This document shows positions 6,410-15,642 of a DNA stretch of 49,689 nucleotides, piece after piece. The stretch lies in contig JBKECY010000069.1 in assembly GCA_047975025.1 (NCBI GenBank), positions 1 to 49,689 of the forward strand, read 5' to 3'. Position 1 is the stretch's first letter. The number at the start of each line of letters is the position of its first letter. The position numbers and the translations under genes are program-made. A model generated the notes under the pieces. The model saw only the letters and a program-made list of their open reading frames with translations, did no database searches and had not been told where the DNA came from. The stretch is from JBKECY01 sp047975025. GTDB taxonomy: Bacteria > Bacillota > Clostridia > Lachnospirales > Lachnospiraceae.

Positions 6410-7882
6410 CTACACCAGTATTTTTTTGAAACGTTCGTAGGCCTCTTTCCAGGCAGGTCCGTCTTCTGCTGTATAGGAAGCTATGTCAGGTGAATTAGCA
6501 ATAATATGTCTGCCTTCTTTTAAATCAGCAATTTCGCCTTTTGCCACCCACTGCAGCAACATATTACCAAGTACCGTAGCCTCTACAGGACCGGCAACCA
6601 CATGCTTTTGACTCGCATTTGCCGTAAACTGGCACAGTAATTTGCTCTGTATACCTCCGCCTAACAGGTGGATTGTATCGTACACTTTCCCTGTACACTG
6701 CTGCAGTTCTTCTACCGCCACGCGGTATTTTAGAGCCAGGCTTTCGTTAATACAGCGTACGATTTCTGCTTTGGACTGCGGCACATATTGACCGGTTCGC
6801 TCGCAGAAAGCGCGGATACGCCGCGGGATATTTCCGGCCGGTACGAATTCGGGGGCATCCGGGTCAATAAAGCATTGCAGCGGTGCCGCTGTCTTTGCCA
6901 TCTGCTCGAGTTCTCCGAAGCCAAGCTCTTCACCCTCTCGAATCCACTGGCGGCGGCTTTCCTGAATCAGCCACAAGCCGATAATGTTCTTGAGGAAAGA
7001 AGCCTTGCCACCATAGCCACCCTCGTTTGTAATATTAAAGCGCTCAGAATCTGCATTGATCAAAGGCTCCAAAAGTTCGGTGCCGAGCAGCGACCAGGTG
7101 CCGCAGCTGATGAATACGAAATCGTCTTCCTGCGTCGGTACCGCTGCCATCGCGCATTGTGTGTCGTGGCCGGCAACTGCAATCACTTCGCTTTTTTCAA
7201 TCTCCAGTTCTTCACATACGGCATCTGAGAGTGTACCAACAACGGTTGCCGTCGGTATAATCTTCTGGAACAGCTGTGCCGGCAGGTCAAGTGCCTGCAG
7301 AATTCGCTGCGACCAGTCCCGTTGTCTGGCATCAAGTATCTGTGTCGTTGTAGCTTCGGAATACTCGGCTACTTTAATCCCCGTCAGCAGATAGATGAAC
7401 AAGTCCGGCATCAGTAATACCGCATCAGCCCGCTCGAGAAGTTCCGGACGGTGTGTCTTAAGAGACAGTAACTGAAATACCGTATTGATCTCCATAAACT
7501 GATTCCCGGTAATCTGATAGAATTCTTCTCTCGGCAGCATGCCGAATGCTTGCTCCATCATACCGGCAGTACGGGCATCTCTGTAATGTACCGGGTTCTC
7601 AAGCAGATAACCATCCTTGTCCAGTAATCCGAAGTCAACACCCCAGGTGTCGATTCCAATCGACTCGATACTGCCGAAGCGTTTCGCCTTGACCAGACCC
7701 TGTTTGATTTCGTACAGGAGCCGCAATACATCCCAGTACATTGTCTGGTTGACAATGACCGGATCATTGGAAAAGCGGTGTACTTCCTGCATGGTAATCG
7801 TACCATCTTTGAGTTCCCCCAGCATGGCTCTGCCGCTGGAGGCCCCAAAATCAAACGCTAATACACGTTTTTCTTTTTCCAT
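6410..7882 (-). CDS. Deoxysugar kinase of the rhamnulokinase/fuculokinase (FGGY) family
   Basis: A 490-residue FGGY carbohydrate kinase, full length for RhaB. The N-terminal ATPase half begins VLAFDFGASSGRAMLGE and contains SIGIDTWGVDFGLLD and VHYRDART, typical of rhamnulokinases. The C-terminal half has GHDTQCAMAAVP, FISCGTWSLLGTE and IHLLGGGIQSKLLCQF. It phosphorylates a ketose at O-1 before aldolase cleavage. It lies 12 bases after L-fucose isomerase, so L-fuculose is the likely substrate even though the sequence resembles RhaB more than E. coli FucK. No L-rhamnose isomerase or aldolase gene is in the window. Confidence 0.88.
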   Translation of the reverse strand: MEKEKRVLAFDFGASSGRAMLGELKDGTITMQEVHRFSNDPVIVNQTMYWDVLRLLYEIKQGLVKAKRFGSIESIGIDTWGVDFGLLDKDGYLLENPVHYRDARTAGMMEQAFGMLPREEFYQITGNQFMEINTVFQLLSLKTHRPELLERADAVLLMPDLFIYLLTGIKVAEYSEATTTQILDARQRDWSQRILQALDLPAQLFQKIIPTATVVGTLSDAVCEELEIEKSEVIAVAGHDTQCAMAAVPTQEDDFVFISCGTWSLLGTELLEPLINADSERFNITNEGGYGGKASFLKNIIGLWLIQESRRQWIREGEELGFGELEQMAKTAAPLQCFIDPDAPEFVPAGNIPRRIRAFCERTGQYVPQSKAEIVRCINESLALKYRVAVEELQQCTGKVYDTIHLLGGGIQSKLLCQFTANASQKHVVAGPVEATVLGNMLLQWVAKGEIADLKEGRHIIANSPDIASYTAEDGPAWKEAYERFKKILV

Positions 7883-7894
7883 ATAACACCTGCT

Positions 7895-9688
7895 TTATTT
7901 GTACAGCGGGCCATAGGTCTGGCACGCTCTGTAATCCTGGCCTTCTTTGTCCATTCCAAACGCATTCCATGCAGCCGGTCTGAAGATATCTTCTTCCGGT
8001 ACATTATGCATGCATACCGGGATACGCAGCATTGCACACATTGTGATCAGATCCGCACCAATATGTCCGTAGCTGATTGCACCATGATTTGCGCCCCAGT
8101 TGTTCATAACGTCATACGCCGTTTTAAATGCACCTTCTCCGGTCACGCGAGGAGCGAACCATGTGCAAGGCCATGTGTAGTCAGTTCTCTTCCATAATTT
8201 GTCAGATACTTCTGCCGGTAATGCCACCGACCATCCTTCTGCAATCTGCAGTACAGGACCGATTCCTTTTACCAGGTTCAGACGAATCATAGTCAAAGGC
8301 ATCTGTGCCTCTGTTAAGAAACGAGAGGAATAACCGCCTCCTCTGAAATAGCCGTTATCTGCCGGATTCCATGTGGTTGCGTCCAGAATCGCTTTCTGAT
8401 CCGCTTCCGTTACATCATACCATGGTTTGATACATCCGTTGCCTTCGGCATCCGTTGCCTGTCCATTTGCATCCAGGCAGGCTGCACCGGAGTTGATCAG
8501 GTGGATAAAACCGTCCGCTTCCTTGGCTTTGCCGTCTACGGCATAGCCTGTTGCTTTCTTGACAGCATCCTGGCTCCAGTATGTACGAACATCTGCAAAA
8601 ATCTGAGCACTGTTGGTCAAAAGTTTCATAAAGAGCATACCTACACCGTTTAATACGTCATTCTCTGTGGCAAGGATGTACGGCTCTCTGATTCCATTCC
8701 AGTCGAAAGAAGTATTAAGAAGTGCTTCCGGGAAGTCTGCGTTCGGATAGAAGTCCGTCCACTGTCTTTGTCCCTGGAATCCTGCAGCAATCGCATTATG
8801 TCCGACTTTTTCTTCTTCTGCGCCCTTTGGCAGGTTCTCATTACCATTCATTAAGTCTTTGATGATACACATCATCTTAACAACGAATTCCCAATCCTGC
8901 TCTTTTTCTTCGGCAGTCTTCTGGATATTTTCAGGATTCTTGTCAAATCCTTCTTTACAGTTTTCTTTGGTCCATGCAAGTGCTTTCTGGAATTCGGCTT
9001 CATCATAGATGCCTTCAGTCATCCGGCGGATGATTTCCACCTCATCAACAGATTCCACACGCATTCCGAGGTATTCTTCGATAAACGCCGGATCAATGAT
9101 CGAACCGCCGATACCCATACAGATTGAACCGATCTGCAGATAGGATTTGCCGCGCATCGTTGCTGTGGCAACAGCTGCACGTCCGAAACGCAGAAGCTTC
9201 TCTGTTACATCGCTCGGGATAGAGGTATCATCTGCTTCTTGTACGTCATGTCCATAGATGCCGAATGCAGGCAGACCTTTTTGCGCATGGGTTGCAAGAA
9301 CTGATGCCAGATAGACAGCACCCGGTCTCTCTGTTCCATTGAATCCCCAGACACCTTTAATCGTGTTCTTATCCATGTCCATCGTCTCTGCACCATAGCA
9401 CCAGCAAGGTGTAACAGTAAGGGTTATGTCAACTCCGGCTTTTTTGAATTTGTCTGCGCAGGCGGCTGTCTCAGCAACTCTTCCGATGGTTGTATCGGCA
9501 AGTACTACTTTTACAGGCTCCCCGTTAGAATATTTCAGATTATCTTCAAACAGCTTTGCTGCCGCACGTGCCATTGCCATTGTCTGCTCTTCCAAAGAAC
9601 CTCTGACATCTAATGCACCCCTTCTGCCGTCAATTGTCGGGCGAATTCCGATTACAGGATAGTCACCAATTAATCTGCTCTTTGCCAT
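7895..9688 (-). CDS. fucI: L-fucose isomerase
   Basis: A 597-residue cytoplasmic enzyme that converts L-fucose to L-fuculose using Mn2+; some members also act on D-arabinose. The length and sequence match FucI throughout: IGIRPTIDGRRGALDVRGSL near the start, VTPCWCYGAETMD and AFGIYGHDVQEADDTSIPSD in the N-terminal domains, SICMGIGGSIIDP in the middle and HGAISYGHIGADLITM near the C-terminus. It begins with ATG after AGGAGG and is first in a two-gene operon with the kinase. It is transcribed away from an AraC-type gene that is the obvious candidate regulator. Confidence 0.96.
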   Translation of the reverse strand: MAKSRLIGDYPVIGIRPTIDGRRGALDVRGSLEEQTMAMARAAAKLFEDNLKYSNGEPVKVVLADTTIGRVAETAACADKFKKAGVDITLTVTPCWCYGAETMDMDKNTIKGVWGFNGTERPGAVYLASVLATHAQKGLPAFGIYGHDVQEADDTSIPSDVTEKLLRFGRAAVATATMRGKSYLQIGSICMGIGGSIIDPAFIEEYLGMRVESVDEVEIIRRMTEGIYDEAEFQKALAWTKENCKEGFDKNPENIQKTAEEKEQDWEFVVKMMCIIKDLMNGNENLPKGAEEEKVGHNAIAAGFQGQRQWTDFYPNADFPEALLNTSFDWNGIREPYILATENDVLNGVGMLFMKLLTNSAQIFADVRTYWSQDAVKKATGYAVDGKAKEADGFIHLINSGAACLDANGQATDAEGNGCIKPWYDVTEADQKAILDATTWNPADNGYFRGGGYSSRFLTEAQMPLTMIRLNLVKGIGPVLQIAEGWSVALPAEVSDKLWKRTDYTWPCTWFAPRVTGEGAFKTAYDVMNNWGANHGAISYGHIGADLITMCAMLRIPVCMHNVPEEDIFRPAAWNAFGMDKEGQDYRACQTYGPLYK

Positions 9689-9738
9689 TTTCTTACCTCC
9701 TTAATATACTATAAAAATATGATACTTTCATTCTAACA

Positions 9739-9768
9739 TTGCCAAATAGATTCTTCTAGTGATATACT
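9739..9768 (+). promoter_or_regulatory. Promoter for the AraC regulator gene
   Basis: TTGCCA (9739-9744) and TATACT (9763-9768) are separated by 18 bases, 47 bases before the araC-type ATG. Confidence 0.55.
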
Positions 9769-9773
9769 GTCAA
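9745..9773 (-). promoter_or_regulatory. Probable fucI-kinase promoter
   Basis: On the minus strand a perfect TTGACA (9773-9768) is followed after 17 bases by a poor -10, TCTATT (9750-9745). A second possible pair, TTGGCA and TCATAT, lies closer to fucI (9745-9717). A strong -35 with a poor -10 suits an activator-controlled promoter. It overlaps the divergent araC promoter. Confidence 0.4.
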
Positions 9774-9815
9774 TAAATATAACTATATTCACTTTTTTCA
9801 GGAGATGATACCTCA

Positions 9816-10670
9816 ATGCACTATTTAGAATATAATGAAAGCAAACAACATGGGACACACGACTTCCCAATAGAATTATACCATATCGACGAGTCACATT
9901 CACGCTATAATATGCCGTATCACTGGCATCAGGAGTATGAGCTCATACGTATTCTTGAGGGGAACCTTCTGATTTATCTGGACAATGAAGAAATTCATGG
10001 CCTGCCCGGCGATGTCATCTTCATTAACGCCGGTGTGGTGCATGGATGTACACCGGAGGACTGTATCTATGAGTGTATTGTATTTGACTTGGAAGCACTG
10101 CTGATGCATACGGATACCTGCCGCCAGCTGATTCGCCCGTTCTCCAAGCAGAAAAAGATCGTCCAGAATCACTTTACCTCTGCCGATACGCCTTTTCAGC
10201 AGGTGATTCAGCAGCTGTTTCAGACCATGCAGGGGCAGCAGCCAGGATATGAGCTTGCCACGACAGGCACTTTATTTCTCTTGTTCGGCTGTATCGTGCA
10301 GAATCATTATTATCACGAACTTTCTCTTTTGCAGAACCGCGGACAAAAAAAGATGGCTCAGTTAAAGCCTGTGCTGGAATATATCGAGACTTCTTATGCC
10401 GAACCGATTACGCTTGATACCCTGTCCAAGATTGCCGGAATGTCGCCTAAGTACTTCTGCCGCTTTTTTCATGCTGTGGTACATGCCACACCTATGGATT
10501 ACCTGATTTATTACCGTATCGAGCGCGCCTGCTTCCTGTTGACGACACAGGATATTTCCGTAACGGATGTGGGCTTTGGCTGCGGGTTTAATGACAGCAG
10601 CTATTTTATAAAAATTTTCAAAAAGCATAAAGGCATGACACCTCGGCAGTATGCTCTGCAGGTCGTGTAA
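9816..10670 (+). CDS. AraC-family regulator with cupin sensor domain
   Basis: A 284-residue regulator. An N-terminal cupin domain (about 20-110, with MPYHWHQEYELIRILEG and LPGDVIFINAGVVHG) probably binds the sugar. The C-terminal AraC double helix-turn-helix (about 185-283) has ITLDTLSKIAGMSPKYFCRF and VTDVGFGCGFNDSSYFIKIF, closing with GMTPRQYALQV. It is divergent from fucI, with overlapping promoters in a 127-base gap, so it most likely activates fucose catabolism. The actual inducer is inferred from the neighbours only. Confidence 0.9.
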   Translation: MHYLEYNESKQHGTHDFPIELYHIDESHSRYNMPYHWHQEYELIRILEGNLLIYLDNEEIHGLPGDVIFINAGVVHGCTPEDCIYECIVFDLEALLMHTDTCRQLIRPFSKQKKIVQNHFTSADTPFQQVIQQLFQTMQGQQPGYELATTGTLFLLFGCIVQNHYYHELSLLQNRGQKKMAQLKPVLEYIETSYAEPITLDTLSKIAGMSPKYFCRFFHAVVHATPMDYLIYYRIERACFLLTTQDISVTDVGFGCGFNDSSYFIKIFKKHKGMTPRQYALQVV

Positions 10671-10686
10671 CTGCTGTATTTTGTAT

Positions 10687-10718
10687 AAAAAAAGAATGGC
10701 TCACGCCATTCTTTTTTT
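10687..10718. terminator. Bidirectional terminator between AraC and binding-protein genes
   Basis: An A-run plus GAATGGC, a TCAC loop, then GCCATTC and a T-run, lying between two convergent genes. It ends transcripts from both sides. Confidence 0.92.
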
Positions 10719-10727
10719 GCTTATAGA

Positions 10728-11852
10728 TCAGTCATACAGGTTGGGAGCGATTTCTGCATCGTCCATATTGTCTGCCGTATACCACTGGCATCCTGTATCT
10801 ACATCTTCTACTGTCTCGCCTTTCGCTGCTGCTACGGCCAGTTCAACTGTTTTACGTCCGATCGACAACGGATCCTGTGTAACGGCTCCTGCCAGAGTTC
10901 CGTCTTTGACTGCTGTCTTGATGACCGTACCTGAGTCAAATGCCACTCCGATCACTCCGTCATCACCAAGTTTCTTAAGGTTATCATTGGCATGTACGAG
11001 TGCTTCTCCGGAATGCTGGTTCGATGCATAGATGCAGATCGTATCTGCTTTGTTCAACAGGTTCTGTCCGTCGATGGTGGAGGCTTCTGCGGTTACCTGC
11101 GCCGGAACTGCTACATCGATGATGACATCTTTGCCGTCTGTGGAATCTTTACCTTCTGTATATTTGTCATTTCCTTCTACTCCAACTGTCTTGCCATCTG
11201 CTTCAATCAGTTCAATGATTTTGTCAATGAAACCTAATCCACGATTAACAATCGATTCTGCTGTGGCATCCTGTGCCATTACACCGATACGGACTGCTGA
11301 ATCTGCTGATTTGATTTTTTCGGAAATGAGTTTATAAGTTTCCTCTGCTGCCAGCTCACCTGCTGCATAGTTGTCTGTTGCCGCATTTGCTTTTACTGCG
11401 CCTTCCGGAGCATCCGGAACACCGGAGTCAAATCCGATAATCGGGATTCCCTGGCTCATAGCTGTATTGATTGCTTCAAGGCATGCCTGCGTATCAAGTG
11501 CTGCAAGACCAATGGCATCCGGCTTTAAATTGATTGCATTATTAAGCATCTGTACCTGCTGCTGGATATCGCTTTCCGTATTCGGGCCTTCCATCGTCAT
11601 ATCAACGCCCAGTTCCTCTGCTGCTTCCTGTGCGCCCTGATATACTGCCTGCCAGTATTGATGCTGGAATCCTTTGGATACAAGGTATACAGACATCTTC
11701 TCACCGCTTCCCGTATCAGTTGAGGAGCTGTCTCCCTCCGTAGCTGCTGCAGTACTTGTATCAGCACTCCCTGAATTGCTTGATCCACAACCTGCCAGTA
11801 ATGTTGCTGCCATTGCAGCTGCCAACAAAATACTTACCACTTTCTTTTTCAA
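10728..11852 (-). CDS. CUT2-type ABC transporter sugar-binding lipoprotein
   Basis: A 374-residue exported lipoprotein of the ribose/galactose-binding (periplasmic binding protein type 1) family. The signal peptide ends in the lipobox LLAGC, giving lipidated Cys22, then a Ser/Thr-rich tether to about residue 50. The binding domain shows FQHQYWQAVYQGAQEAAEEL, IGLAALDTQACLEAINTA and IPIIGFDSGVP. The start is TTG, 7 bases after AAGGAGG. It is the last gene of the ATPase-permease-binding protein operon and may have its own promoter, common where binding protein must exceed the pore. The substrate is probably L-fucose or a related sugar, inferred from location. Confidence 0.9.
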   Translation of the reverse strand: MKKKVVSILLAAAMAATLLAGCGSSNSGSADTSTAAATEGDSSSTDTGSGEKMSVYLVSKGFQHQYWQAVYQGAQEAAEELGVDMTMEGPNTESDIQQQVQMLNNAINLKPDAIGLAALDTQACLEAINTAMSQGIPIIGFDSGVPDAPEGAVKANAATDNYAAGELAAEETYKLISEKIKSADSAVRIGVMAQDATAESIVNRGLGFIDKIIELIEADGKTVGVEGNDKYTEGKDSTDGKDVIIDVAVPAQVTAEASTIDGQNLLNKADTICIYASNQHSGEALVHANDNLKKLGDDGVIGVAFDSGTVIKTAVKDGTLAGAVTQDPLSIGRKTVELAVAAAKGETVEDVDTGCQWYTADNMDDAEIAPNLYD

Positions 11853-11911
11853 TTTTCTACCTCCTTGTAGTATACAACTATAACCCTATATTTATATAAA
11901 TCCCGGGGGAT

Positions 11912-11938
11912 ATTATATCATACATTTTTGTTATTCAA
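11912..11938 (-). promoter_or_regulatory. Possible internal promoter before the binding-protein gene
   Basis: On the minus strand TTGAAT (11938-11933) and a perfect TATAAT (11917-11912) are only 15 bases apart, so the -35 assignment is doubtful. It lies in the 89-base gap after the permease gene. Confidence 0.4.
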
Positions 11939-11941
11939 TTT

Positions 11942-12955
11942 TTAGTTTTTCTTGCGCTTGCTTACTACGTCTGCGAATACCGCAATAATCAGTACGATAC
12001 CTGTAATTAATGTCTGCCAGTGATTCTGCAGTCCGATAAACGGCAATCCTGTTTTAAGTACTGACATAATAAACACACCAATCAGGGTTCCTGCAATTGT
12101 TCCTGAACCGCCGCTCATCGAAGTACCGCCGATTACGACACCCGCAATTGCATCCAGCTCATAGCCATTTCCGGTCGAAGGCAGCATGGTCGAGTAGATT
12201 GCTGCATAGGAGATACCTGCCAATCCTGCAAAGGTACCGCTGATAATATAGGAAAGCGTTTCCCATTTTACGACATTGACACCGGAGAGGCGTGTTGCCT
12301 CTTTGTTGCTGCCAAGTGCCAGTATGTAACGTCCGGGCTTGGATTTGTTCAGGAAAACTGACATGATGACTGCCAGTATAATCAGGAGGAACAAGCCTGT
12401 GGGAATCATCGTATTGTCCGCTGTCGTTACTTTGAAAATACTTCTAAACCAGCCGTTGGCCTCTGAAGCCTGCGGCCATGTGATACTCTGTGCTTTGGTA
12501 TAAATGGAGCCAAGCCCTCTGGTAATCATCATCGTACCAAGCGATGCGATGAACGGCGGCAGTCCCATGATCGAGACCATAATTCCGTTCAGCAGACCGA
12601 ACAGTGTACCAATCAGAATACCGATAATCAGGCAGATCCAAATCGGAAGACCTGATTTTACCGCCAGGCTTCCTGAAATCAATGAGGAGCATACCAGTAC
12701 GGTTCCAATTGATAAATCAATACCGCCGGTAATAATAACAAAGGTAACACCAATTGCCATAAATCCAATATAGTACGATGCATCAAAGATGCTGACAAAC
12801 GTTGAATACTGGCGAAACGCCGGGCTTGCTGCACAGAAGAACAAGAACAGCACGATCAGTGCCAGTACGGCAATCAGCCGTTGTGTTCCTACGGCGCGTA
12901 CGAAGCTGTTATTCGCCAATGCACCTTTTACACCATTAGAATTTTGTTTACTCAT
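11942..12955 (-). CDS. CUT2-type ABC transporter permease (RbsC family)
   Basis: A 337-residue inner-membrane permease with about eight to ten hydrophobic segments. Family signatures include TFVIITGGIDLSIGTVL near residue 75, IMVSIMGLPPFIASLGTMMI in the middle, and GYELDAIAGVVIGGTSMSGG near residue 265, the loop that meets the ATPase. RbsC-type permeases form a homodimer that moves monosaccharides inward with RbsA-type ATPase and a binding lipoprotein, here encoded on either side. AGGGAGG precedes the ATG. Confidence 0.94.
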   Translation of the reverse strand: MSKQNSNGVKGALANNSFVRAVGTQRLIAVLALIVLFLFFCAASPAFRQYSTFVSIFDASYYIGFMAIGVTFVIITGGIDLSIGTVLVCSSLISGSLAVKSGLPIWICLIIGILIGTLFGLLNGIMVSIMGLPPFIASLGTMMITRGLGSIYTKAQSITWPQASEANGWFRSIFKVTTADNTMIPTGLFLLIILAVIMSVFLNKSKPGRYILALGSNKEATRLSGVNVVKWETLSYIISGTFAGLAGISYAAIYSTMLPSTGNGYELDAIAGVVIGGTSMSGGSGTIAGTLIGVFIMSVLKTGLPFIGLQNHWQTLITGIVLIIAVFADVVSKRKKN

Positions 12956-12978
12956 TTTTTTGTTTCCTCCCTTTATTC

Positions 12979-14472
12979 CTAATCTCTTAATGTAGCGGCT
13001 CTCATGATGCTTTCCTGCGATGCTTCTTCGATATCGAGCACTCCGGTCATCTTACCTTCGCACATAACGACCACGCGGTCGCTCATACGAAGTACTTCTG
13101 TAAGTTCTGAGGAAATCATAATAATTGATTTCCCTTCTGCCGCCAGCTCATTCATCAGGTGGTAAATCTCGCTTTTAGCACCTACGTCAATTCCGCGTGT
13201 CGGTTCGTCAAAAATCAGTACTTCACAGTCTCTGGTAAGCCATTTTGCAATGACAACCTTCTGCTGGTTTCCTCCGGAAAGATTAAGAACTTTCTGATTT
13301 ACGGAAGGTGTCTTCGTCTTGAGTTTTTCTACATATTCCTTGGCGGTACTACGCTCTTTCTTCTTATTAATGAACAGCCCTGACATGAAATAGTCCAGAC
13401 TTGCCATGGTTGTGTTCTCCGTAACTGTTTTGTCAATGACCAGACCGTAGCGTTTGCGGTCTTCCGACAAATAGCCAATCCCTGCATTTACTGCATCCTG
13501 CGGGCTGTTGATCGGTATCTCCCTGCCATTAATAAAAATCTGTCCGCTGGTCTTTTTGTCAGCTCCAAATAATGCGCGTGCTGTCTCGGTACGGCCTGCT
13601 CCCATCAGTCCAGAAAATCCCAGGATTTCTCCTTTTCTTAAATCAAAACTGATATCCTGTACCATACGTCCTGCATTTAGGTTTTTGACGCTTAGTACGA
13701 TCGGCGCATCCTTAGGCACATTGCTTTTTTCTTTTGGGTCTTCATAAATTACACGGCCGACCATCATATTGATAATATCTTCTTTTGTACTGTCCTTGGT
13801 CAGCAGTGTTCCCACATATTCACCGTCACGCATTACCGTTACCCGGTCTGTAATCACTTTGATTTCATCCATTCTGTGAGAAATATATACAATACCAATG
13901 TTCTGACTCTGCAGATCACGAATGATACTAAACAGCTCTTCGATTTCATTTTCTGTGAGTGCTGCCGTTGGTTCATCAAATACAATCACCTTGGATTGCT
14001 TGGAAATAGCCTTGGCAATCTCACACATCTGCTGCTTGCCTACGGTGAGTCTGGACATGGTCTCGGACGGATTGATGTCGATCTTCAGGCGTTCAAACAA
14101 CTTTCTTGCCTCAGCGTTCATCTTGGCATCATTAATGAACTTGCCCGTCATAAACTCCCTGCCGATGAAGATATTCTGTGCCACCGTCAGGTGCTGCATC
14201 ATGTTGAGCTCCTGATGCACAATCGCAATACCCGCTTCCTGTGATTCTGCCGGCGAATGATATTCCACTGCCTTTCCTTCAAATTCGATGCTTCCTGAAT
14301 CCTTCTGGTAGATACCGGTCAAAACTTTCATAAGTGTTGACTTACCGGCTCCGTTTTCTCCCATCAGTGCGTGCACTTCACCTTTTTCAAGCTCAAAGTC
14401 CACATGATTCAGTGCATGTACTCCCGGAAAGGATTTATCTATTCCTTTCATCTTTAAAATACTTTCACCCAC
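12979..14472 (-). CDS. CUT2-type ABC transporter ATPase, duplicated (RbsA family)
   Basis: A 497-residue ATPase with two fused nucleotide-binding domains. The first has Walker A GENGAGKSTLMK (about residue 40), signature LTVGKQQMCEIAKAI and Walker B VIVFDEPTAALT. The second has the altered Walker A GLMGAGRTETARALFG usual for RbsA-type proteins, signature LSGGNQQKVVIAKWL and Walker B VLIFDEPTRGIDVG. It powers uptake through the adjacent permease. The start is GTG, 7 bases after AGGAAGGTG. It is the first gene of the transporter operon and follows a terminator that separates it from the signalling genes. Confidence 0.94.
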   Translation of the reverse strand: MGESILKMKGIDKSFPGVHALNHVDFELEKGEVHALMGENGAGKSTLMKVLTGIYQKDSGSIEFEGKAVEYHSPAESQEAGIAIVHQELNMMQHLTVAQNIFIGREFMTGKFINDAKMNAEARKLFERLKIDINPSETMSRLTVGKQQMCEIAKAISKQSKVIVFDEPTAALTENEIEELFSIIRDLQSQNIGIVYISHRMDEIKVITDRVTVMRDGEYVGTLLTKDSTKEDIINMMVGRVIYEDPKEKSNVPKDAPIVLSVKNLNAGRMVQDISFDLRKGEILGFSGLMGAGRTETARALFGADKKTSGQIFINGREIPINSPQDAVNAGIGYLSEDRKRYGLVIDKTVTENTTMASLDYFMSGLFINKKKERSTAKEYVEKLKTKTPSVNQKVLNLSGGNQQKVVIAKWLTRDCEVLIFDEPTRGIDVGAKSEIYHLMNELAAEGKSIIMISSELTEVLRMSDRVVVMCEGKMTGVLDIEEASQESIMRAATLRD

Positions 14473-14550
14473 TTCGTCACCTTCCTATTCCTTAATTCCT
14501 TTACTTTATCTAAGTGAAAGTATAGTCTTTACAGAAAGATTTTATAATTG

Positions 14551-14601
14551 AAAAATCTCTCAAAATAGGTGAAAATTTTATCACCTGTCTGAGAGATTTT
14601 T
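14551..14601 (-). terminator. Terminator between the signalling operon and the transporter operon
   Basis: AAAAATCTCTCA and TGAGAGATTTTT form an outer stem; AGGTGA and TCACCT form an inner stem. On the minus strand U-rich sequence follows the binding-protein gene by 33 bases. The 14473-14550 stretch must then hold the transporter promoter; TATACT near 14517 is the best -10, without a convincing -35. Confidence 0.8.
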
Positions 14602-14634
14602 ACCGGTATATGTTATATGGCAGTATATGAATCT

Positions 14635-15642
14635 TTAGTCTTCTGAGCCATACGACTCTTTGGCCTGCTGGCCGATAAAAGGAAAGAGGATTTTCTGGTT
14701 CTCTTTTGAATACATATCCGTCTTGGTGACCAGCGCACTCTGGGAATCCGTATACTTTCCTTTCTTCCCATCTATGCACTCGACTGCCTGTACGACGCTT
14801 AGATACCCCATATTAAAAGGGTTTTGGACTACAATAGCCTTGTAGATTCCTTCTTCGAGCAGCTGTACCTGGGCAACGGAGCTGTCAACGCCGAAGACTG
14901 CCACCTGATTCTGCCGTCCCAGATATTTGACAGCGCGTGCCATTCCAAGCGAAGAGTACTCATTCATTCCTGTAATCATATTGATCTCAGGATGTTCTGT
15001 CAGAAGCTCAATCGTCAGGTCATACGCACTTTGGTATCCGCTGTCGCTGAACACCACCTGCTCAATATTCTTCTCATAGTCGCCCAGGCCGTCCCGTACT
15101 CCGGCTTCGCGTTCAATGGCAGTCGAGGCCTGCGCCACATGGCTTACCACTGCAATATGCGGTTCTTCTGCGATAAACAGCTGCATATATTCCCCCAGCT
15201 TTTTGCCCATCTCAAAATTATCTGTTGCCACTTTGGCTTCGATAATATCTTCATCGATTTCCGAATCGACCAGCACTACCTGAATTCCTGCCTGTATCGC
15301 CTTCTTGATGTAGGCCGTACTGCTCTGGTAAGAGGAGGGGGCGATGATGATTACATCCGGCTTCGCTTCTACGGCTTCAAGTATCATGCTGTTTTGAATA
15401 TCGACATCCATCTCACGCTCCGGTGCTTTCACCGTAAGCTCCACGTATTTTTCATCCGCCGCCATATGCGCCCCTGCGATTAAGGCTGACCAGAATTCGT
15501 TCGCTTCATCCTTTGCCTTGGGGATGAGGACAATCTGCTTGTTCTCGACCGGCTGTGCCTCCTGTACGATAAGGTACACCGCTATGACCGCCGCAAGCAC
15601 CAACAGAGCGGCTCCTATGCCAAGTATTACTTTTTTCTTCAT
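14635..15642 (-). CDS. Membrane-anchored sugar-binding protein linked to a sensor kinase
   Basis: A 335-residue periplasmic-binding-protein type 1 domain. A single N-terminal helix (about 5-26) has no lipobox Cys, so it is likely anchored or secreted by signal peptide rather than lipidated. Binding-fold segments include IVLIPKAKDEANEFWSALIA, PDVIIIAPSSYQ and AVFGVDSSVAQVQLLEEGIY. It shares one base (TGATG) with the kinase stop, so the two are translationally coupled. In such three-gene systems the binding protein presents a sugar to the kinase sensor domain instead of to a transporter. The ligand is unknown but is probably that of the neighbouring importer. Confidence 0.85.
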   Translation of the reverse strand: MKKKVILGIGAALLVLAAVIAVYLIVQEAQPVENKQIVLIPKAKDEANEFWSALIAGAHMAADEKYVELTVKAPEREMDVDIQNSMILEAVEAKPDVIIIAPSSYQSSTAYIKKAIQAGIQVVLVDSEIDEDIIEAKVATDNFEMGKKLGEYMQLFIAEEPHIAVVSHVAQASTAIEREAGVRDGLGDYEKNIEQVVFSDSGYQSAYDLTIELLTEHPEINMITGMNEYSSLGMARAVKYLGRQNQVAVFGVDSSVAQVQLLEEGIYKAIVVQNPFNMGYLSVVQAVECIDGKKGKYTDSQSALVTKTDMYSKENQKILFPFIGQQAKESYGSED